This document shows, one piece after another, positions 50,162 through 62,920 of a DNA stretch of 64,000 bases (position 1 is its first letter; each line of letters begins with the position of its first letter). The notes under the pieces were generated by a model. It was not told the DNA's origin. It made no database searches and was given only the letters and a program-made list of their open reading frames with translations. The position numbers were made by a program, and so were the translations under genes. Source of the DNA: Theristus sp. LFF4_11 (lineage: Eukaryota > Nematoda > Chromadorea > Monhysterida > Xyalidae); assembly GCA_030248135.1 (NCBI GenBank), contig JASANC010004418.1, forward strand, positions 1-64,000. Reading direction: 5' to 3'.

Positions 50162-50361
50162 AAATGCTGAAGTTAGGTGATTTTTGAGTTTTTACGCATT
50201 TCTGCTGAAATATTATTGAAAAAGTGGAATTTCGGGATAAAATTTGGACACACAAAATGTGTTCCTTATTTCTAAAAGTGTTTCAAATTTCACGGCTTCA
50301 CGTGCAACCAGTCGGCCGCACGAGCCATTTACTTTTGTTATGTTTTTTTTGGGACACCCTG

Positions 50362-52900
50362 TACACGCTAAAAAGTGTCCGAATTCGTGTCCTGTCCCAC
50401 GCGAGACCCGAAAATAGGAATTTATTTATATAGATCATTTTCCGGGCCAGGACACGACGAGGGACATGGACACGGCTCGGGACATGCGACGTGACACGTA
50501 TTTTTCTCAGTGTGCGTGCGGTAGATACTGCACACACGCAGAGCACAATTTTGCCATTCAACACACTTGTGCTGCATTCTCAAACAAACTTAAGGCGGAG
50601 ATGGCATTTGATCGCAGTGAAACAACGTGGCTGATGCAGTACAAAGTCAATGAGAATTAGATTTTCAAACAAAACAAAAAAACCGCCTCACCAAAGCACG
50701 AACGGCTCGCCAGGCAGGCACAGCTGTTTACGGCGTCTTTGTCGTGCTCATGCGCCGGACGCCCGCGCGATTGCCTGGTTCCGTAAACACGCGCAAAATG
50801 ACAAACGCAAACGGAAGCAAAAGTTTGACATGTTGACAACGCTCAGGGATACAGAAATGTATACTATATTTAGCACCTATGGAAAGCCTCGAATACATAC
50901 AAGTAGCAAACGTGTTGGACGATTTTTTGCCTCCGGGTGTTTTTTGTACCGCATCCAACGCCGGACTTTCGAATATCTTGTGGTGGGTATTTCTTTTTTG
51001 AATCGGCAAATAGCTGTTCGATACAAACCGATACATGTACCGATCAAGATTAGTAATTTTGCTTTGCAAGTTGGTGTTGCAAAGGTCAAAAGGCAGTCTT
51101 TTTTCTTTGTTGAACGAGAGTATGGAACTCATGAATGCCGTGCATAGCTTGAAAAAGTGCTGGTTGGACGCCAAAACGACCAATCAGCACTTTGAAATTC
51201 AAATACAAACATTCAAGCAGTCTAGCATCCGGATCCGTTCGTCTGGTTGCTTCACAGTCTATCTGCCTGCGGTTCAGTCAGACTCACAGATTGCGATGGT
51301 CTGTTATTTTCAGCCGTCTCTTGATTGCATGTAATGTGAGTTTTTATTCTTCGTGTGTAACATACTAACAACCACCCACCCCACCGTAGCAGTGTTAGCA
51401 GCGGCAAGTAGCATGCACCAGAAATTGAATAGAAACACTAATCACGTTCACTGTTGAGAAAAAGCTGTGCGAGGCTAGATACAAGCACAAACACAAACTG
51501 AAAATAGCTCGGTTTAATCAAACCAACATTGACAATACGAGCAGCGGTTGTTTTTTTTGCATACTTGAGCGAACCACTCTGCAAATAAACACCGTCAGCT
51601 GTTTTTGCACCAATGTTTTTTAATATAAAATTTTATTCGGTCCGTAGAAATAAATAATAATGATTTTCAGTTCGAGAAAAATTCAATTTCATACAAATGA
51701 GGACAAATAAAACAAATTTACCTCATCAACTCAACTACACGACAACTAAATAAGTATCATACTACAAAGAATCGCGAGATATGAACAAAAAGCTGAAACC
51801 CAAACTGTCTCATTTCAAACATAATGATTGGCTCATTATACTGGCGTGACCAATCCTTGCAATCAGGTCAAATGTAGCCAATGAGTAGACAGAACCAAAT
51901 TAAAACACACATTGTAATATGACACTTCAAAAAACTAGATAGGTACGTCGAAATAAAAGTAACATGAGAACAGGGAGGCACAAATAACAGGTTCAAGCTT
52001 TTGACTGTTTATTTTGCCGGCTACCTTTGTGAAGCCACTCGTATTGCGATGACTACTTTCAAAGGTAAAAAACATAAATTCTGAAAAAAATCTTCGTTAG
52101 CAGTCAAAGCAAACATCAGGTATACTCTCTACTTTTTAAAAGAAACAAAGCTAACGGCGAATCCGTGTCACTATTTAATAAGAAATAATGGAAAAAATCC
52201 TTTTGACAATCAAAAAAGCCTTAGATTGTGCATGATGCATTGTGACTCACTTCAAACTTTTAAATTTCTTTAAAATTATAAGCACAGTTGAAGAACAGAA
52301 TCATGACCAGCCAGAACACACTATTTAGAAAGCAGACAGAAAATTTTTGAAAACTTTTTACACTTTCAAACTCCACTATTATTATACGGTCACTGGTAAC
52401 ACACGAAAAAGGCCAACTGAAAAAAAACCAGGAGTCATTGATTTCAAGAAAGCGACACAGAAGAATAATTTCACTGCAATCAAAAACACTGAAATTGAGG
52501 AACTTCAAAAGGCCTCAAACTTGAGGCCATCAAAAAAAAAACAAATCAGATAACGTCAAAGTGCAAGACCAATGGACTAGCAGGCGTTTTTTAGTTTCAC
52601 GAACACACTAGCAGCATTGCAACTGATTGCACACACGAATCAGTGCGTCTAAATTAAGAGCGATTACAGCCAGAGCTGTGTTCAACAAACCGATTACAAA
52701 GTGTGTTCGAGTGCAGCGCCCGTGTGACGGTGGTCTGGTGACAACCGTGGTTCACTCGCCGCCCTGCGGTGCCCCACAGGTTTGCGGCAATGTGCACCGC
52801 CATGGCGGCAAGACGCAAGTGCACCACGGTACACCACGCCGTCACACGCTTAGCTCGGCGCTAAACTTTCACAATAACCAATATTCAGCAAACAATCCAA
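50362..52900. other. Intergenic stretch (2.5 kb)
   Basis: No gene recognised. Open frames of 130-165 codons on both strands around 50,650-51,180 lack domains and overlap each other. Very AT-rich from 51,600 to 52,560. The 3' UTR of the dehydrogenase gene must lie at the right end. Confidence 0.45.
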
Positions 52901-55900
52901 TCAAAGCTGCTTCACACGAGCGCAAATGTCGTCCGTGTACTCGGAGCACTTTCCGGTGCCGCCCAAGTCGCCCGTCTTGTTGGTGCCGTCAGCGATGGCG
53001 TCCATGGTGGCGCGCTCGATGCGATCGGCGTACGTGTTCAGCTGCATGTCGCGCAGCATCATCACGCCGGACAGAAGCAGCGCCGTCGGGTTCGCCTTGT
53101 CCTGGCCGGCAATGTCCGGCGCCGTGCCGTGCACCTGCCGTTTGCACAGACATACACCCAATTGACACTAACACGGACACATTGAGTGGCATGCACGCGA
53201 ATGCAACGTTGTCGCTGATTCGCTCGCGAGTTCAATACAGTGACCGTATTGTGCGCAGCGCATGTTTCTGGAAAGCAAGCAACGAAAAAACAAACGCAGT
53301 GATGCCCCTCCCGTTGCTTACCGCTTCGAACAACGAGAGTCCCTTGCCGATGTTGCCACTGGCCGTCAAACCGAGCCCACCGATGAGGCCCGCTGCCAAA
53401 TCACTGCAGTCGGACGGGGAAATGAACGGAGTGGACTTTTAAACACAACAGAAACGCAAATATACACAATAATCTCTGGTTCACAAAAAAACAAAGAATG
53501 TCCTCGTATCACACACGCAATAAATTCAGACCACAACAGCAGATTTTCCTATTGTTGCCCCCTTTGCTCACCTCAAAATATCGCCGTACAAATTCGGCAT
53601 GACCAGCACGTCGTATTTCGTTGGGTCTTGTGCCATCTGTGACGAAAACCATCAAAGTTACACATGAGAAACGATGGAAAAAACACAAAAAACAACGTAC
53701 GGTCAAGCAAACGGTGTCGAGATAGGCTTCGTTGAACTTGATCTCTGGATACTTGATTGCCTGGGCACGGCACAAATCGAGGAACAAACCATCTGACTCT
53801 CGCCTGGGGAAACATGTGAAACAATAAAGTATGTTTGTCAACACCTGTCATTATTTTCGCAGAATACAGAGCATGAGAAAGTCTGAATTTGTAGCGAAGG
53901 ACCAATGTTATCAAGTTTGGTTAAAATCAAACATGCCATTTGTGGCTAAAATATCTTATTTTAACACTCCAAAACCCGTTCTTTCTCTCGCGTTGCGCTT
54001 TCTCTAGTGTGCAAAAAAGTGACAGGTTTAAACAAACAAACACATTCAGCATCAACAACGACGAATTCAAATTTGGCAATCTTCATTGGCTGTGGCTGGT
54101 GTCAAGCAATCGATAAGAACGTAAATATTTTAACGAAAGCCCATAGGCTCGGTTCACAAATAACAAAAAACATACATGACATTCGCTTTGTGAACGGCAG
54201 TGACGGTTTTGCGGCCTGAAAGTATTATAGGCCATGAACATTGATTGACTGGTGCTGTATGCGAAACTCAATGAATTGACCGACTAAACTGGTCTGTATT
54301 CATGTGACAACGTGACCAATGATACAAAGTAAGTTTTCTCAAAAACCAGGCAGTGCGTGCACACGCTCACCATTAGCCTTTGCGTATTCGAACGCATATT
54401 TGGCCACTCGTCTCGATGCGTGCTCCGTGATCAGCTTGATGCTCTGCACCACGCCATCGATGATCTCAAAAATAAAACCACGTGAAAACAATGACGTCAT
54501 GTGAAACGTGAAACAACACAGCGTGACCTAACCCGCATGCGAACCCCCCGAAACAACTGACTTCATGTTCTATGCCGGAGTATTCGCCCTCCGTGTTTTC
54601 TCTAATCGTCACCACATCGACATTGTCGTAAAGTGTCTTATGCCCCGGGATGCTTTTACACGGACGCACGTTTGCGTACAAATCGAATTCCCTGTAATTT
54701 GAAGACAAACAATTAGCTTTTGCTGATCAGTTAATTGGTTTGTATAAACATCGATAGTGGGATATTGAATGATTGGTGGCATTTCAATCCACCATTATAC
54801 TGCACAAACTCAACACTCCTCACACACACAAGGCTGGCCGCATTTCTGAGAAACAAAAATGGCCACTGCATAATGTGTGTAAAGCCTGTGGATCAACGCA
54901 AGCCAATCAGCACACCACACACACAGTCGATTCGTGTGATGCGGCCAGTCTGCAAGCTACGAAGGAGCAACATGCTTACTTTCTCGCAAGCTGTGTACGA
55001 AGGAGCAACATGCTTACTTTCTCGCAAGCTGTGTACGAAGGAGCAACATGCTTACTTTCTCGCAAGCTGTGTACGAAGGAGCAACATGCTTACTTTCTCG
55101 CAAGCTGTGTACGAAGGAGCAACATGCTTACTTTCTCGCAAGCTGTGTACGAAGGAGCAACATGCTTACTTTCTCGCAAGCTCTGTACGAAGGAGCAACA
55201 TGCTTACTTTCTCGCAAGCTCTGTACGAAGGAGCAACATGCTTACTTTCTCGCAAGCTGTGTACGAAGGAGCAACATGCTTACTTTCTCGCAAGCTGTGT
55301 ACGAAGGAGCAACATGCTTACTTTCTCGCAAGCTGTGTACGAAGGAGCAACATGCTTACTTTCTCGCAAGCTCTGTACGAAGGAGCAACATGCTTACTTT
55401 CTCGCAAGCTCTGTACGAAGGAGCAACATACTTACTTTCTCGCAAGCTGTGTACGAAGGAGCAACATGCTTACTTTCTCGCAAGCTCTGTACGAAGGAGC
55501 AACATGCTTACTTTCTCGCAAGCTCTGTACGAAGGAGCAACATACTTACTTTCTCGCAAGCTCTGTACGAAGGAGCAACATGCTTACTTTCTCGCAAGCT
55601 GTGTACGAAGGAGCAACATGCTTACTTTCTCGCAAGCTGTGTACGAAGGAGCAACATGCTTACTTTCTCGCAAGCTGTGTACGAAGGAGCAACATGCTTA
55701 CTTTCTCGCAAGCTCTGTACGAAGGAGCAACATGCTTACTTTCTCGCAAGCTCTGTACGAAGGAGCAACATACTTACTTTCTCGCAAGCTGTGTACGAAG
55801 GAGCAACATGCTTACTTTCTCGCAAGCTCTGTACGAAGGAGCAACATGCTTACTTTCTCGCAAGCTCTGTACGAAGGAGCAACATACTTACTTTCTCGCA

Positions 55901-56619
55901 AGCTCTGTACGAAGGAGCAACATGCTTACTTTCTGAGTGCGAGATTCAAGGATCGATGTCCCTTTCCGACGGGCGTTGCCAAGGGTCCTTTGAGGCCGAC
56001 CTTGTTTTCGTGCATTGACTGTATGCATCTCTTTGGTACACGCATGACCCCATCGCGTCCTTTCACCGGGGTCACGTCCACCGGTTCCCAGACGATTGGA
56101 ACCTGCAATATGCGACACGCTGATTGGCTGCGTTGCGTTCAAACGCTTTGTTCTCGTGTTTTCCGTCGTGAAAGGTGCGTTTATCTGGAGCAGGCTGCAA
56201 TGCACAAAGAGTAAATGCACTCTGATTGGTTGGATTGAAACAAAATTTTTTTTGCGCAGTTTTACAGTGAACCGCAGACGATAAAAAGTGTCCAAAGTGC
56301 AAGTCAGATTTCGTTATGAAAGTCCAAACACGGACACTTGCCTGCACATTCCGGTTCAGCGCACGCCATTCTGGCTACAACGACCAATCAGCGCCGACAA
56401 TTCAAAAAGCAGCCAACGCCAACCAATACCAGCAACGACAACGCTCACCCCGGCCGCATCGAATATCTTCACGACGGCGTCTGAAATCTCCGGTCCAATG
56501 CCATCGCCAGGGATCAGTGTCACTTTACGTTTTGCCTCGCTGACGAGCGTGCGCACGGGCAACACCGGCACGGACGACGACGGACACCGACAACGCAACA
56601 ACGAACGAACCGAGTGCAT
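52901..56619 (-). CDS. IDH3A: NAD-dependent isocitrate dehydrogenase, alpha subunit, mitochondrial
   Basis: Nine exons: 56449-56619, 55930-56102, 54562-54691, 54371-54464, 54176-54215, 53701-53803, 53572-53636, 53322-53403, 52901-53134; phases agree and give 363 residues (family about 366). Basic, Ser-rich N-terminus ([16 protein letters not shown]) suits a mitochondrial presequence. Then [40 protein letters not shown] (active-site loop), [11 protein letters not shown] from a 40 bp micro-exon, [16 protein letters not shown] (metal-binding Asp) and [17 protein letters not shown] (NAD site). Reaction from family knowledge: isocitrate plus NAD to 2-oxoglutarate, CO2 and NADH, rate-limiting in the TCA cycle. 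The donor of exon 2 (AAA|GTAAGC at 55,929) is the first member of a 38 bp tandem array occupying the intron. Confidence 0.96.
53828..54047. mobile_element. MITE family B copy
   Basis: The ends are AGTATGTTTGTCAACACCTG and GTGACAGGTTTAAACAAAC, with an inner TCGCAGAATACAGAGC box. It occupies about 60% of the IDH3A intron between the exons ending at 53,803 and 54,176, its left end 24 bp from the acceptor. Confidence 0.78.
54961..55934. repeat. 38 bp tandem array (25 full units) in an IDH3A intron
   Basis: The unit is GAAGGAGCAACATGCTTACT followed by TTCTCGCAAGCTGTGTAC. Variants are CTCTGTAC for CTGTGTAC and CATACTT for CATGCTT. The unit has no stop codon in any of the three plus frames and 38 is not a multiple of 3, so all three frames stay open for over 380 codons; this explains three long repetitive frames that are not genes. 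Units 8-16 (55,227-55,568) and 17-25 (55,569-55,910) show the same order of variants, a 342 bp higher-order repeat. On the minus strand each unit contains GAAAGTAAGCATG, a good splice donor. Confidence 0.95.
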
Positions 56620-58936
56620 TCTGCAGAAACGAATAGCTGGTGGACATTGCAAATGGGACTGTTTCATTGCATTTCGCGAATGCAGCAACTCTGACAAAAC
56701 TACAGCAACAGCGGTGTGTTCTGTGGACTCGCGTGTGACTGTGCTTTCTCGGTTCACCCTCTGGCCCGCGAACATCGCCTACACAACTATTGAGCTTGAC
56801 TGCTAGGCCACGAAAGGCCATTGAAATTGCGAACAGAGGCAGAACAACTCAGAAAAACGCCAACTTTCAAAAAGTTCTGCTCTTGCACGCTGCTGAGGCG
56901 AGCTGAGAAAACGTGGATTGGCAGAAGTCTGTTTCACGTACCAACCCAAACAATCAGAATGTTGCACACAAAATTGCATTTGACTGCATTTTTCGCAGTC
57001 AACACAGTTCACATTCGACTGCATTTTTCATGACTGTTTTGCAAAATTTCGGTAACGCGCTTTGAAAACGCATTGGGGCTGTAATAATTACCCTCTCCTG
57101 ATTGATAAAACTTCCGACCATTTCTGTCTTGGTCTTTTTATTCATTGGCACACAATAAGATGTATCTACTATGTAGAAATGGTTCTCATTTTAGATTAGT
57201 TCTCGTTTTTTGTGCGTAACAACCAACCAACATGAGATAGAGCTTCAAACGAACCACTCGTTGAATGAAAACGAGGAGAGATTTCGCAAAACAATCAGTG
57301 CACGGCACTGCACGAAAAACAAGGTTAAAAAGCAACAGTTTGTAAGAAAAAACTTCTCATCACTGATAAGCGAAAGATACGCCGAAACTGGTTTGGCGAA
57401 AAAAAAACCGAATAACATTTAGATGCGAAAAAATTCGATAGTGCAAGATGATGAGGCCACGTGAAACAAAGTAAGTTCGATCTCAATCGTGAAGCATAGC
57501 GTTTCAAATGATCTTGATCTGAAGGAACCAAGCAACCAATCACGCGCGGGGGTGTGAGATGTCGACAGTCTTTGACTTTATACTAAGGCGGCATTCATGA
57601 AGTAGTATTTAGGGACGCGTAACTATGTTTCTATATAGCGACAGGTCACAATACTGCTTCATGAATGCCACTGAATTTTTCAATCCTCGAAACTGTTGCA
57701 CACCACTTTCCGCGGGCGATTTACGAAAAAAAAAATTAAATGTGACAGGGAAGAGATATCAGTGTCAATTTTAAACAGGGTCGGTTAAACACAACCACGG
57801 CTCACCGGTTTTTTCAAACAGATATGCACAGAGAAATTGTGAGGGAAAAGAAACTAATAAATTCTGTTTATAATCACCGGCCAGAGTTCCATGAGATCAT
57901 CCAGATTCAATCAAAATGCAAAAAATCTGGAATACATTGCACTTGATGTCTTCTAGCACGATCTTACCGCCGACATCCCTGATTGACATACATTCTCTCA
58001 ACCTTTACGAAGTCATTGACCTTCCTGACCGCATCTAATAAACAAAAACGTTATTAATCAAATCTCTTTTTCGGCATATCACAGCAGAGGAGAAAAATGT
58101 AAATCAAACATGGCGTGACCTCAAATCACTGCACAAAAACACCTGCATGGGCACAATAGTGAATGAAAAATCTACAGTGTGAAAAAGCTGAAGAAACGAT
58201 TTGACACAACCAAATTTGAACTACCAATCTGTGATAAAGACCTTGATAAAGCATTCAAAGAAGTCGTCATAAAAATACAGTATAATAAAAACTCACACTT
58301 CGATATTGTTTGCTGATTAGTTGATAATAGAGAGTATCCGTCCAATCAGGACACGGGTGATAATGATTTATTTAACAAATAAAAGTTAAAAGTTACAAAG
58401 GGTGGAAAATTTTAAAAAGTCAGACAAAATATTCATGAAACTTACATAAAACCCAATAAAAAGAATATCACAACAAATGGGATTTGGCGCTATGAACACA
58501 CAGGGGGCTACACGTGCTATGGTGACAACTTAAGCAAGTTTTAAAATGAAGTAAATCAATTCAAGCAAGCAAGATCAAACAATAAGAAAACAAGTGACTA
58601 GACGCTGCTTCGCCACAACCACTGTTCTGCAAGATGGACACTAACCGCTATACAATAAAAAGAAAAAACTCACAACACATAAAAATGAAACAACCAATAA
58701 ATTATGGATAAATGCTTGAAAAGTTCACAATTCATTTTGCACACAAGAAGATAACCTGAAATGCCTGAAAAAAATAGCAACAAAAAAATCGTTGATCTAA
58801 CGGTATACAACTGTGACATAATTGCTTGTTCTGGTATTGCATCGCGACATCGCCACAAACAAACAAACGTGAAAAGTCTTGTCTTCTCATTCAGTTTTGC
58901 AAACGGACACAACAATTTTTCGATGCCCCCATTATC
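56620..58936. other. Intergenic stretch (2.3 kb)
   Basis: No gene recognised. Contains a small MITE (57,590-57,669) and long AT-rich stretches. It should hold the IDH3A promoter at its left end and the carboxypeptidase 3' UTR at its right end. Confidence 0.45.
57590..57669. mobile_element. Small MITE family C copy (80 bp)
   Basis: GGCATTCATGAAGTAGTATT at the left and AATACTGCTTCATGAATGCC at the right, inverted copies with a short core. Confidence 0.75.
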
Positions 58937-61900
58937 TTAATCGGCGTCTCCGGCCGAGTCGGTGCTCGATGCTGCAGTGGTCCGTGGATGGTCAATCATT
59001 TCGAGCAATGCCTCGCAGAAGCAGCGTCCCATTTCTTGCAGTTCTCGTGTGCCGAGATGCTTGCCCTGAAAAACAGGGTTAAAAAACATTTTGAGGGTTC
59101 AAAAAAGCATCAAAGTGTTACTGTCTCACGATGGATAATGGCGATGGAAATGGCAACGGTAGTAGCAATAGCAATGGTAACGGTAGTGGTAATGATCTTG
59201 TTCGGTTGTGGACTGTGGGACATTAAGACTCCACACAGCATGTGAGCGCCCAACCAACCGGTGCCATGGGTTTTCTCATGAGGCCGACAATACTTTCGTC
59301 AAGTTTAAGTGAGCACTCGATTTCCACAATTTCGCCCTTCTCATCCGCGCTCTACAACTTTTTACCGCATATGGGCCAGCATCGCAGCCGGCATAGGACG
59401 ACTCCATGGTGTAGGCGCGCACGATGCCCATCTGGCGCCACGCCACAATGCGCGCCGTCGACTCCTTGGCGCGTTGGATCGTGAACGTGCAGTTGGCGAG
59501 CGAGAACGCGGGCGCCACACGCTCGAGCACCTCCGGCAGTTCCTGCGGCCGAGTGGTGAGCATTTGACCATTGGTTGAAACATCAGCAAAGTGGTATCAT
59601 GGTTCTCTGCATTTCAGTCTGGCCAACATCAGCAGATGCGGAACGGTGGTGGCGTCATCTTTGTTTCGCGTGCAATAATAAAAAAGCCAACAAGCCAGCT
59701 ATTATCTCGTGTGTTAGCCTGCCTACTCAATGCGTGCATAAAGACAGAAAATCGGGTTTCACACTTCTCTGCTTGACGCGCGACCACTTTTTAAATTTGC
59801 TGAAGTACCACCCGAGTCGCTGAGATAAGAATTTTTTACGTATGCGACCGATACGGATTTTCGAATTGCCGCATCACACAGGAATCTATGCCCGCTGCCA
59901 CGATTGCAGGCGAACGGAGTCGCAGAACCACAAAAAATATATCAGATACTCGAACTGACATAAAACTCGTATTGATGCTGCACGGCTCGGTCGCGCGGTT
60001 GCCACGACTTCTCGGGGTTGTTACCGTACAGGAACACGTTCATTTTGTTCGAATGACCGTGCATGTCGCAATACACCTGAAAATGGCTATTGAATTGATA
60101 TTGAATATTGATATTGATAATAAAAATGATATTGAATACCATGATAGTGGGCACTCAATAACGTGGCTCGTGGATTACGGTATTTACCATGCTCGCTCCT
60201 GACACGATCTCGCGTGCCACAAATAAAAGCGAACCAACCAACCAGCGGTTTGCGTCCGATCGTTTCGACAAAGTGCAACAGCAGATTCTTCGTGTGATAG
60301 ATCTCCGGGTGCAACTGAGCGCTCGGCTGCATCCATTGACGATTCAAATCGTGACCGGACAACGAGCAACGATGACTGAAGAAACAACACAAGAGACGAT
60401 GTGGGAAAGTGGCAACGTTGGGCAGCTGATCTGATCGCAGCGTTTGTTTTGTTTTTTGTGAACTGAGAACCGAAACGGTGAACGGTACTAACAAGGGCGA
60501 GAAATCGCACAACAACCCCAGTGCTGAAATGACCGAACTGTAAACATGAATTGGGTGAGTAGATGAAAGAACCACTGACTTATGGGAATTTTCCATAATT
60601 TTCCATGCGAATTTCTACCGATTGCGGAGTAGCAGTTACAAAAAACCAAATACGACCTTTGAGTATTTTAGGTCTCTTTTCATCCAAAAAATCAAACCAA
60701 ACCAGCGCCAACCTTCCATTTATCACTCCGTCCGGATTCAAGATGGGCACGATCTTGAACACAAAGTGACTACGCAGCTCACGTGCGTCTGGGTGATCGC
60801 TGAGCAGGAACGCAATGGCACCTGAAAAAAGGCAAAAACGGGAGTTGGTAGAAATACAGTCGAACTCTAAATTATAGTCTCTGGTTGGTAATCTTTCTGT
60901 GCACGGACGGACCGCCCCCATAGCAATGCTAACACAGAAAACATGCAACACCATCAGCAGCTGAGCTTGACTGTGTACAATGGTGTAACCCGCATCGCTT
61001 AGTGCTCGATTCTCTGGCCCGGCCCGTGTGAACGCGAAATCGAGTTCCACCAAAAAGCGGACTGCTAATGACAAAAGGCAACTAGATGTGCACTCTGGAT
61101 CGAAGTCATCGTAAACATAACAGCCGAAACCTAAGGTGCCACCGTACCATGCATGCACCAGCTGCTGTTCGTCTCGCCCGGGTGAACGCGTCCTGTGAGA
61201 AACACGTACGGACGACTTTGCACCGCTGCGAGGGTGCCGCGTCTCGTGATCGTCATCACCGGCATCGGATTGCCGGCCAACGAGTGGCACAGCGTGTCCA
61301 GCCGGTAGTACAGCTCGCGTGAGCGAATCCAATTCCACAGACTCAGCTGCGTCTGTGTGGTGGTGTGCATTGCAAATGGGGCAATTGCTCGTGAATAAGG
61401 CGGTGAGAAATAAGCATGAGCATGGTTGTTGTGTGGGTTCTCGAGAGTCATGACACGGCAACATTAACTCAAAGTACTGAGTCACATTCTTCAAGTTCAC
61501 AATAGCAATCACCAATCAGCAGAAAAACCTCAAAAAGCTGTTGTTGTTCATGGCCAAGAGGTGGGAAAGGTAATGAATGACGCAATTTGGCCGATCGAGC
61601 AGGCTCTGTCGGGCGTAGACGCTGTGTAGGAGCTGCGTGGTTGTCCACCTCAGAAAGCTGTAGAACAATGAAGCGAGCGTGAAACGTTCGGAACAGACAA
61701 CGTTCAACCGACGCACCATGAAGTACGTGTACGAATATGGATAGTGAAACGCGAGATAGCAGACGTCGTTGGCGTGCCGAAAGCAGACGCTGATGCGTGC
61801 CGTGTAGAACGCGTCTGCCTTGGCGGCCGTGGTGGCAGCTGTCGACTGTGGTGGTGGTGCATTGTTGGTGGCGCCAGTTGACGGTGGCGGCTGCTGCGGT

Positions 61901-62920
61901 GACACAAACTGATTGCGGTAGTAGCAGATCGTGTGACCGGCGCGCACCCAGCCGCTGCGGCCGGACATTGCCTCGACCACCGAGAACAGCACCGGCTGCA
62001 TGCCTGCGCGCAACGATCTTGGAGTCAGCACAGAAAAACGCTCCATTGTTGTGATATTCCAAGCAATTCGGTGAAAATGTGGAAATATGAATACATTATA
62101 ATGATCCATTGACGCAAATTGTTGTCATTCATTGTGTTCAGTTTATCGTTTGTTTTCTCAAAATCTGCAAAAATCTGAATTCCAAAAAGCCAAATTCATC
62201 TTGTGCCCACATACCATAATTAAACATGGAGCGTGCTTTGAGGGCGTTTACGATATTAAACGTGTATGAAATCTCGGCATCCATGTTGCTCAACTCGAAG
62301 TAGAACCATTGGTGATGCAGTGACGATTGATTGATATCAGGACTCATGAACAACTCGTACTCTTGTGGACCGATCTGCAGCATACAAGTGTTTTCATTGT
62401 TAATAAAGTACACTTTCCGTTTGAGTCATCAAATACGCCGTATTCTAACAGAACAAGAAAACTGGTTCTGGTTGGTTCAGCAAAGGTAGGATACAGACAT
62501 ATCAACGTAGAAAAAACGCGGCATTTGCGGTGCAAGTCGTTGTTGGTCTGCGATCACTTTAAACAGCTCGTATCTTGGAATGCTAAATTAAGCGGTGAGT
62601 TCGTTGTTGATGCCTGAAGCGTTCGCTGGTTTCACCTGCACGACGCGCCGTAGATTGCCGGACTCAAAGCGGCTCTCAAACAGCAGATGGTCAACGCCGT
62701 CGACCCTGGCGCCGACCCGCTTCAGGTCAGCGTTCTCCAACGGCGGCATGGGCCTGGTGGTGGTCTTGTAATTGTTGTTGTTGTTGTTGGTGACAGCACC
62801 ATTCGTGTTCACTGCGGCTGCACAAAGTGCGTCCAGGTCAAAGACGACGCGTGGCTTGAACGCGTCCGGCGACGCTGCGGCTTGCTGGCGTTTCAGTGCC
62901 GACACAACCGTAGTTCTGCA
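58937..62920 (-). CDS. Cytosolic carboxypeptidase CCP1/Nna1 type, C-terminal part
   Basis: Nine exons: 62636-62920, 62215-62374, 61717-62003, 61148-61346, 60713-60821, 60243-60375, 59960-60076, 59366-59542, 58937-59065; phases agree, 531 residues in this window. The N-terminal CCP domain has [44 protein letters not shown] and [14 protein letters not shown]. The M14 peptidase domain keeps the zinc ligands ([10 protein letters not shown] and CDMHGHS), the substrate arginine ([11 protein letters not shown]) and the catalytic glutamate ([13 protein letters not shown]). ESTARIVAW and the order of motifs fit the AGTPBP1/AGBL1 branch. Family knowledge: removes glutamates from tubulin tails and other proteins in the cytosol. 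A Pro/Thr/Ala-rich insert of about 30 residues interrupts exon 3. No start codon fits; the ARM-rich N-terminus of the family must be upstream, mostly outside the window. The acceptor at 62,921 is weak. Confidence 0.93.
60855..60977. mobile_element. MITE family A copy
   Basis: Shortened copy: it starts TACAGTCGAACTCTAAATTA and ends GAGCTTGACTGTGTA. It lies in the carboxypeptidase intron 60,822-61,147. Confidence 0.75.

Larger units (their letters stand above)
49233..50361. mobile_element. Palindromic mariner-like element made of two 3' halves
   Basis: Bounded by TA on both sides. The left end CAGGGTGTCCCAAAAAAAAC is repeated inverted at the right end. The similarity of the two arms continues for some 440-460 bp, well past the terminal repeats and into coding sequence: both arms encode the C-terminus of the same transposase, in opposite directions. 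The centre, near 49,835, is a head-to-head junction. The 5' half of the transposase gene is absent. Only 42 bp separate it from the LTR element. Confidence 0.82.

Noticed and set aside
50650..51183. Overlapping open frames on both strands
   Set aside because: No family similarity, no clear splice borders, and the two strands are equally open.
54961..55934. CRISPR array
   Set aside because: Units are contiguous tandem copies with no unique spacers, in a eukaryotic intron.
54735..56214. Three long repetitive plus-strand open frames of about 390-430 codons
   Set aside because: They are the three frames of the 38 bp array, which has no stop codon in any plus frame. The region is an intron of the minus-strand IDH3A gene and part of its second exon.
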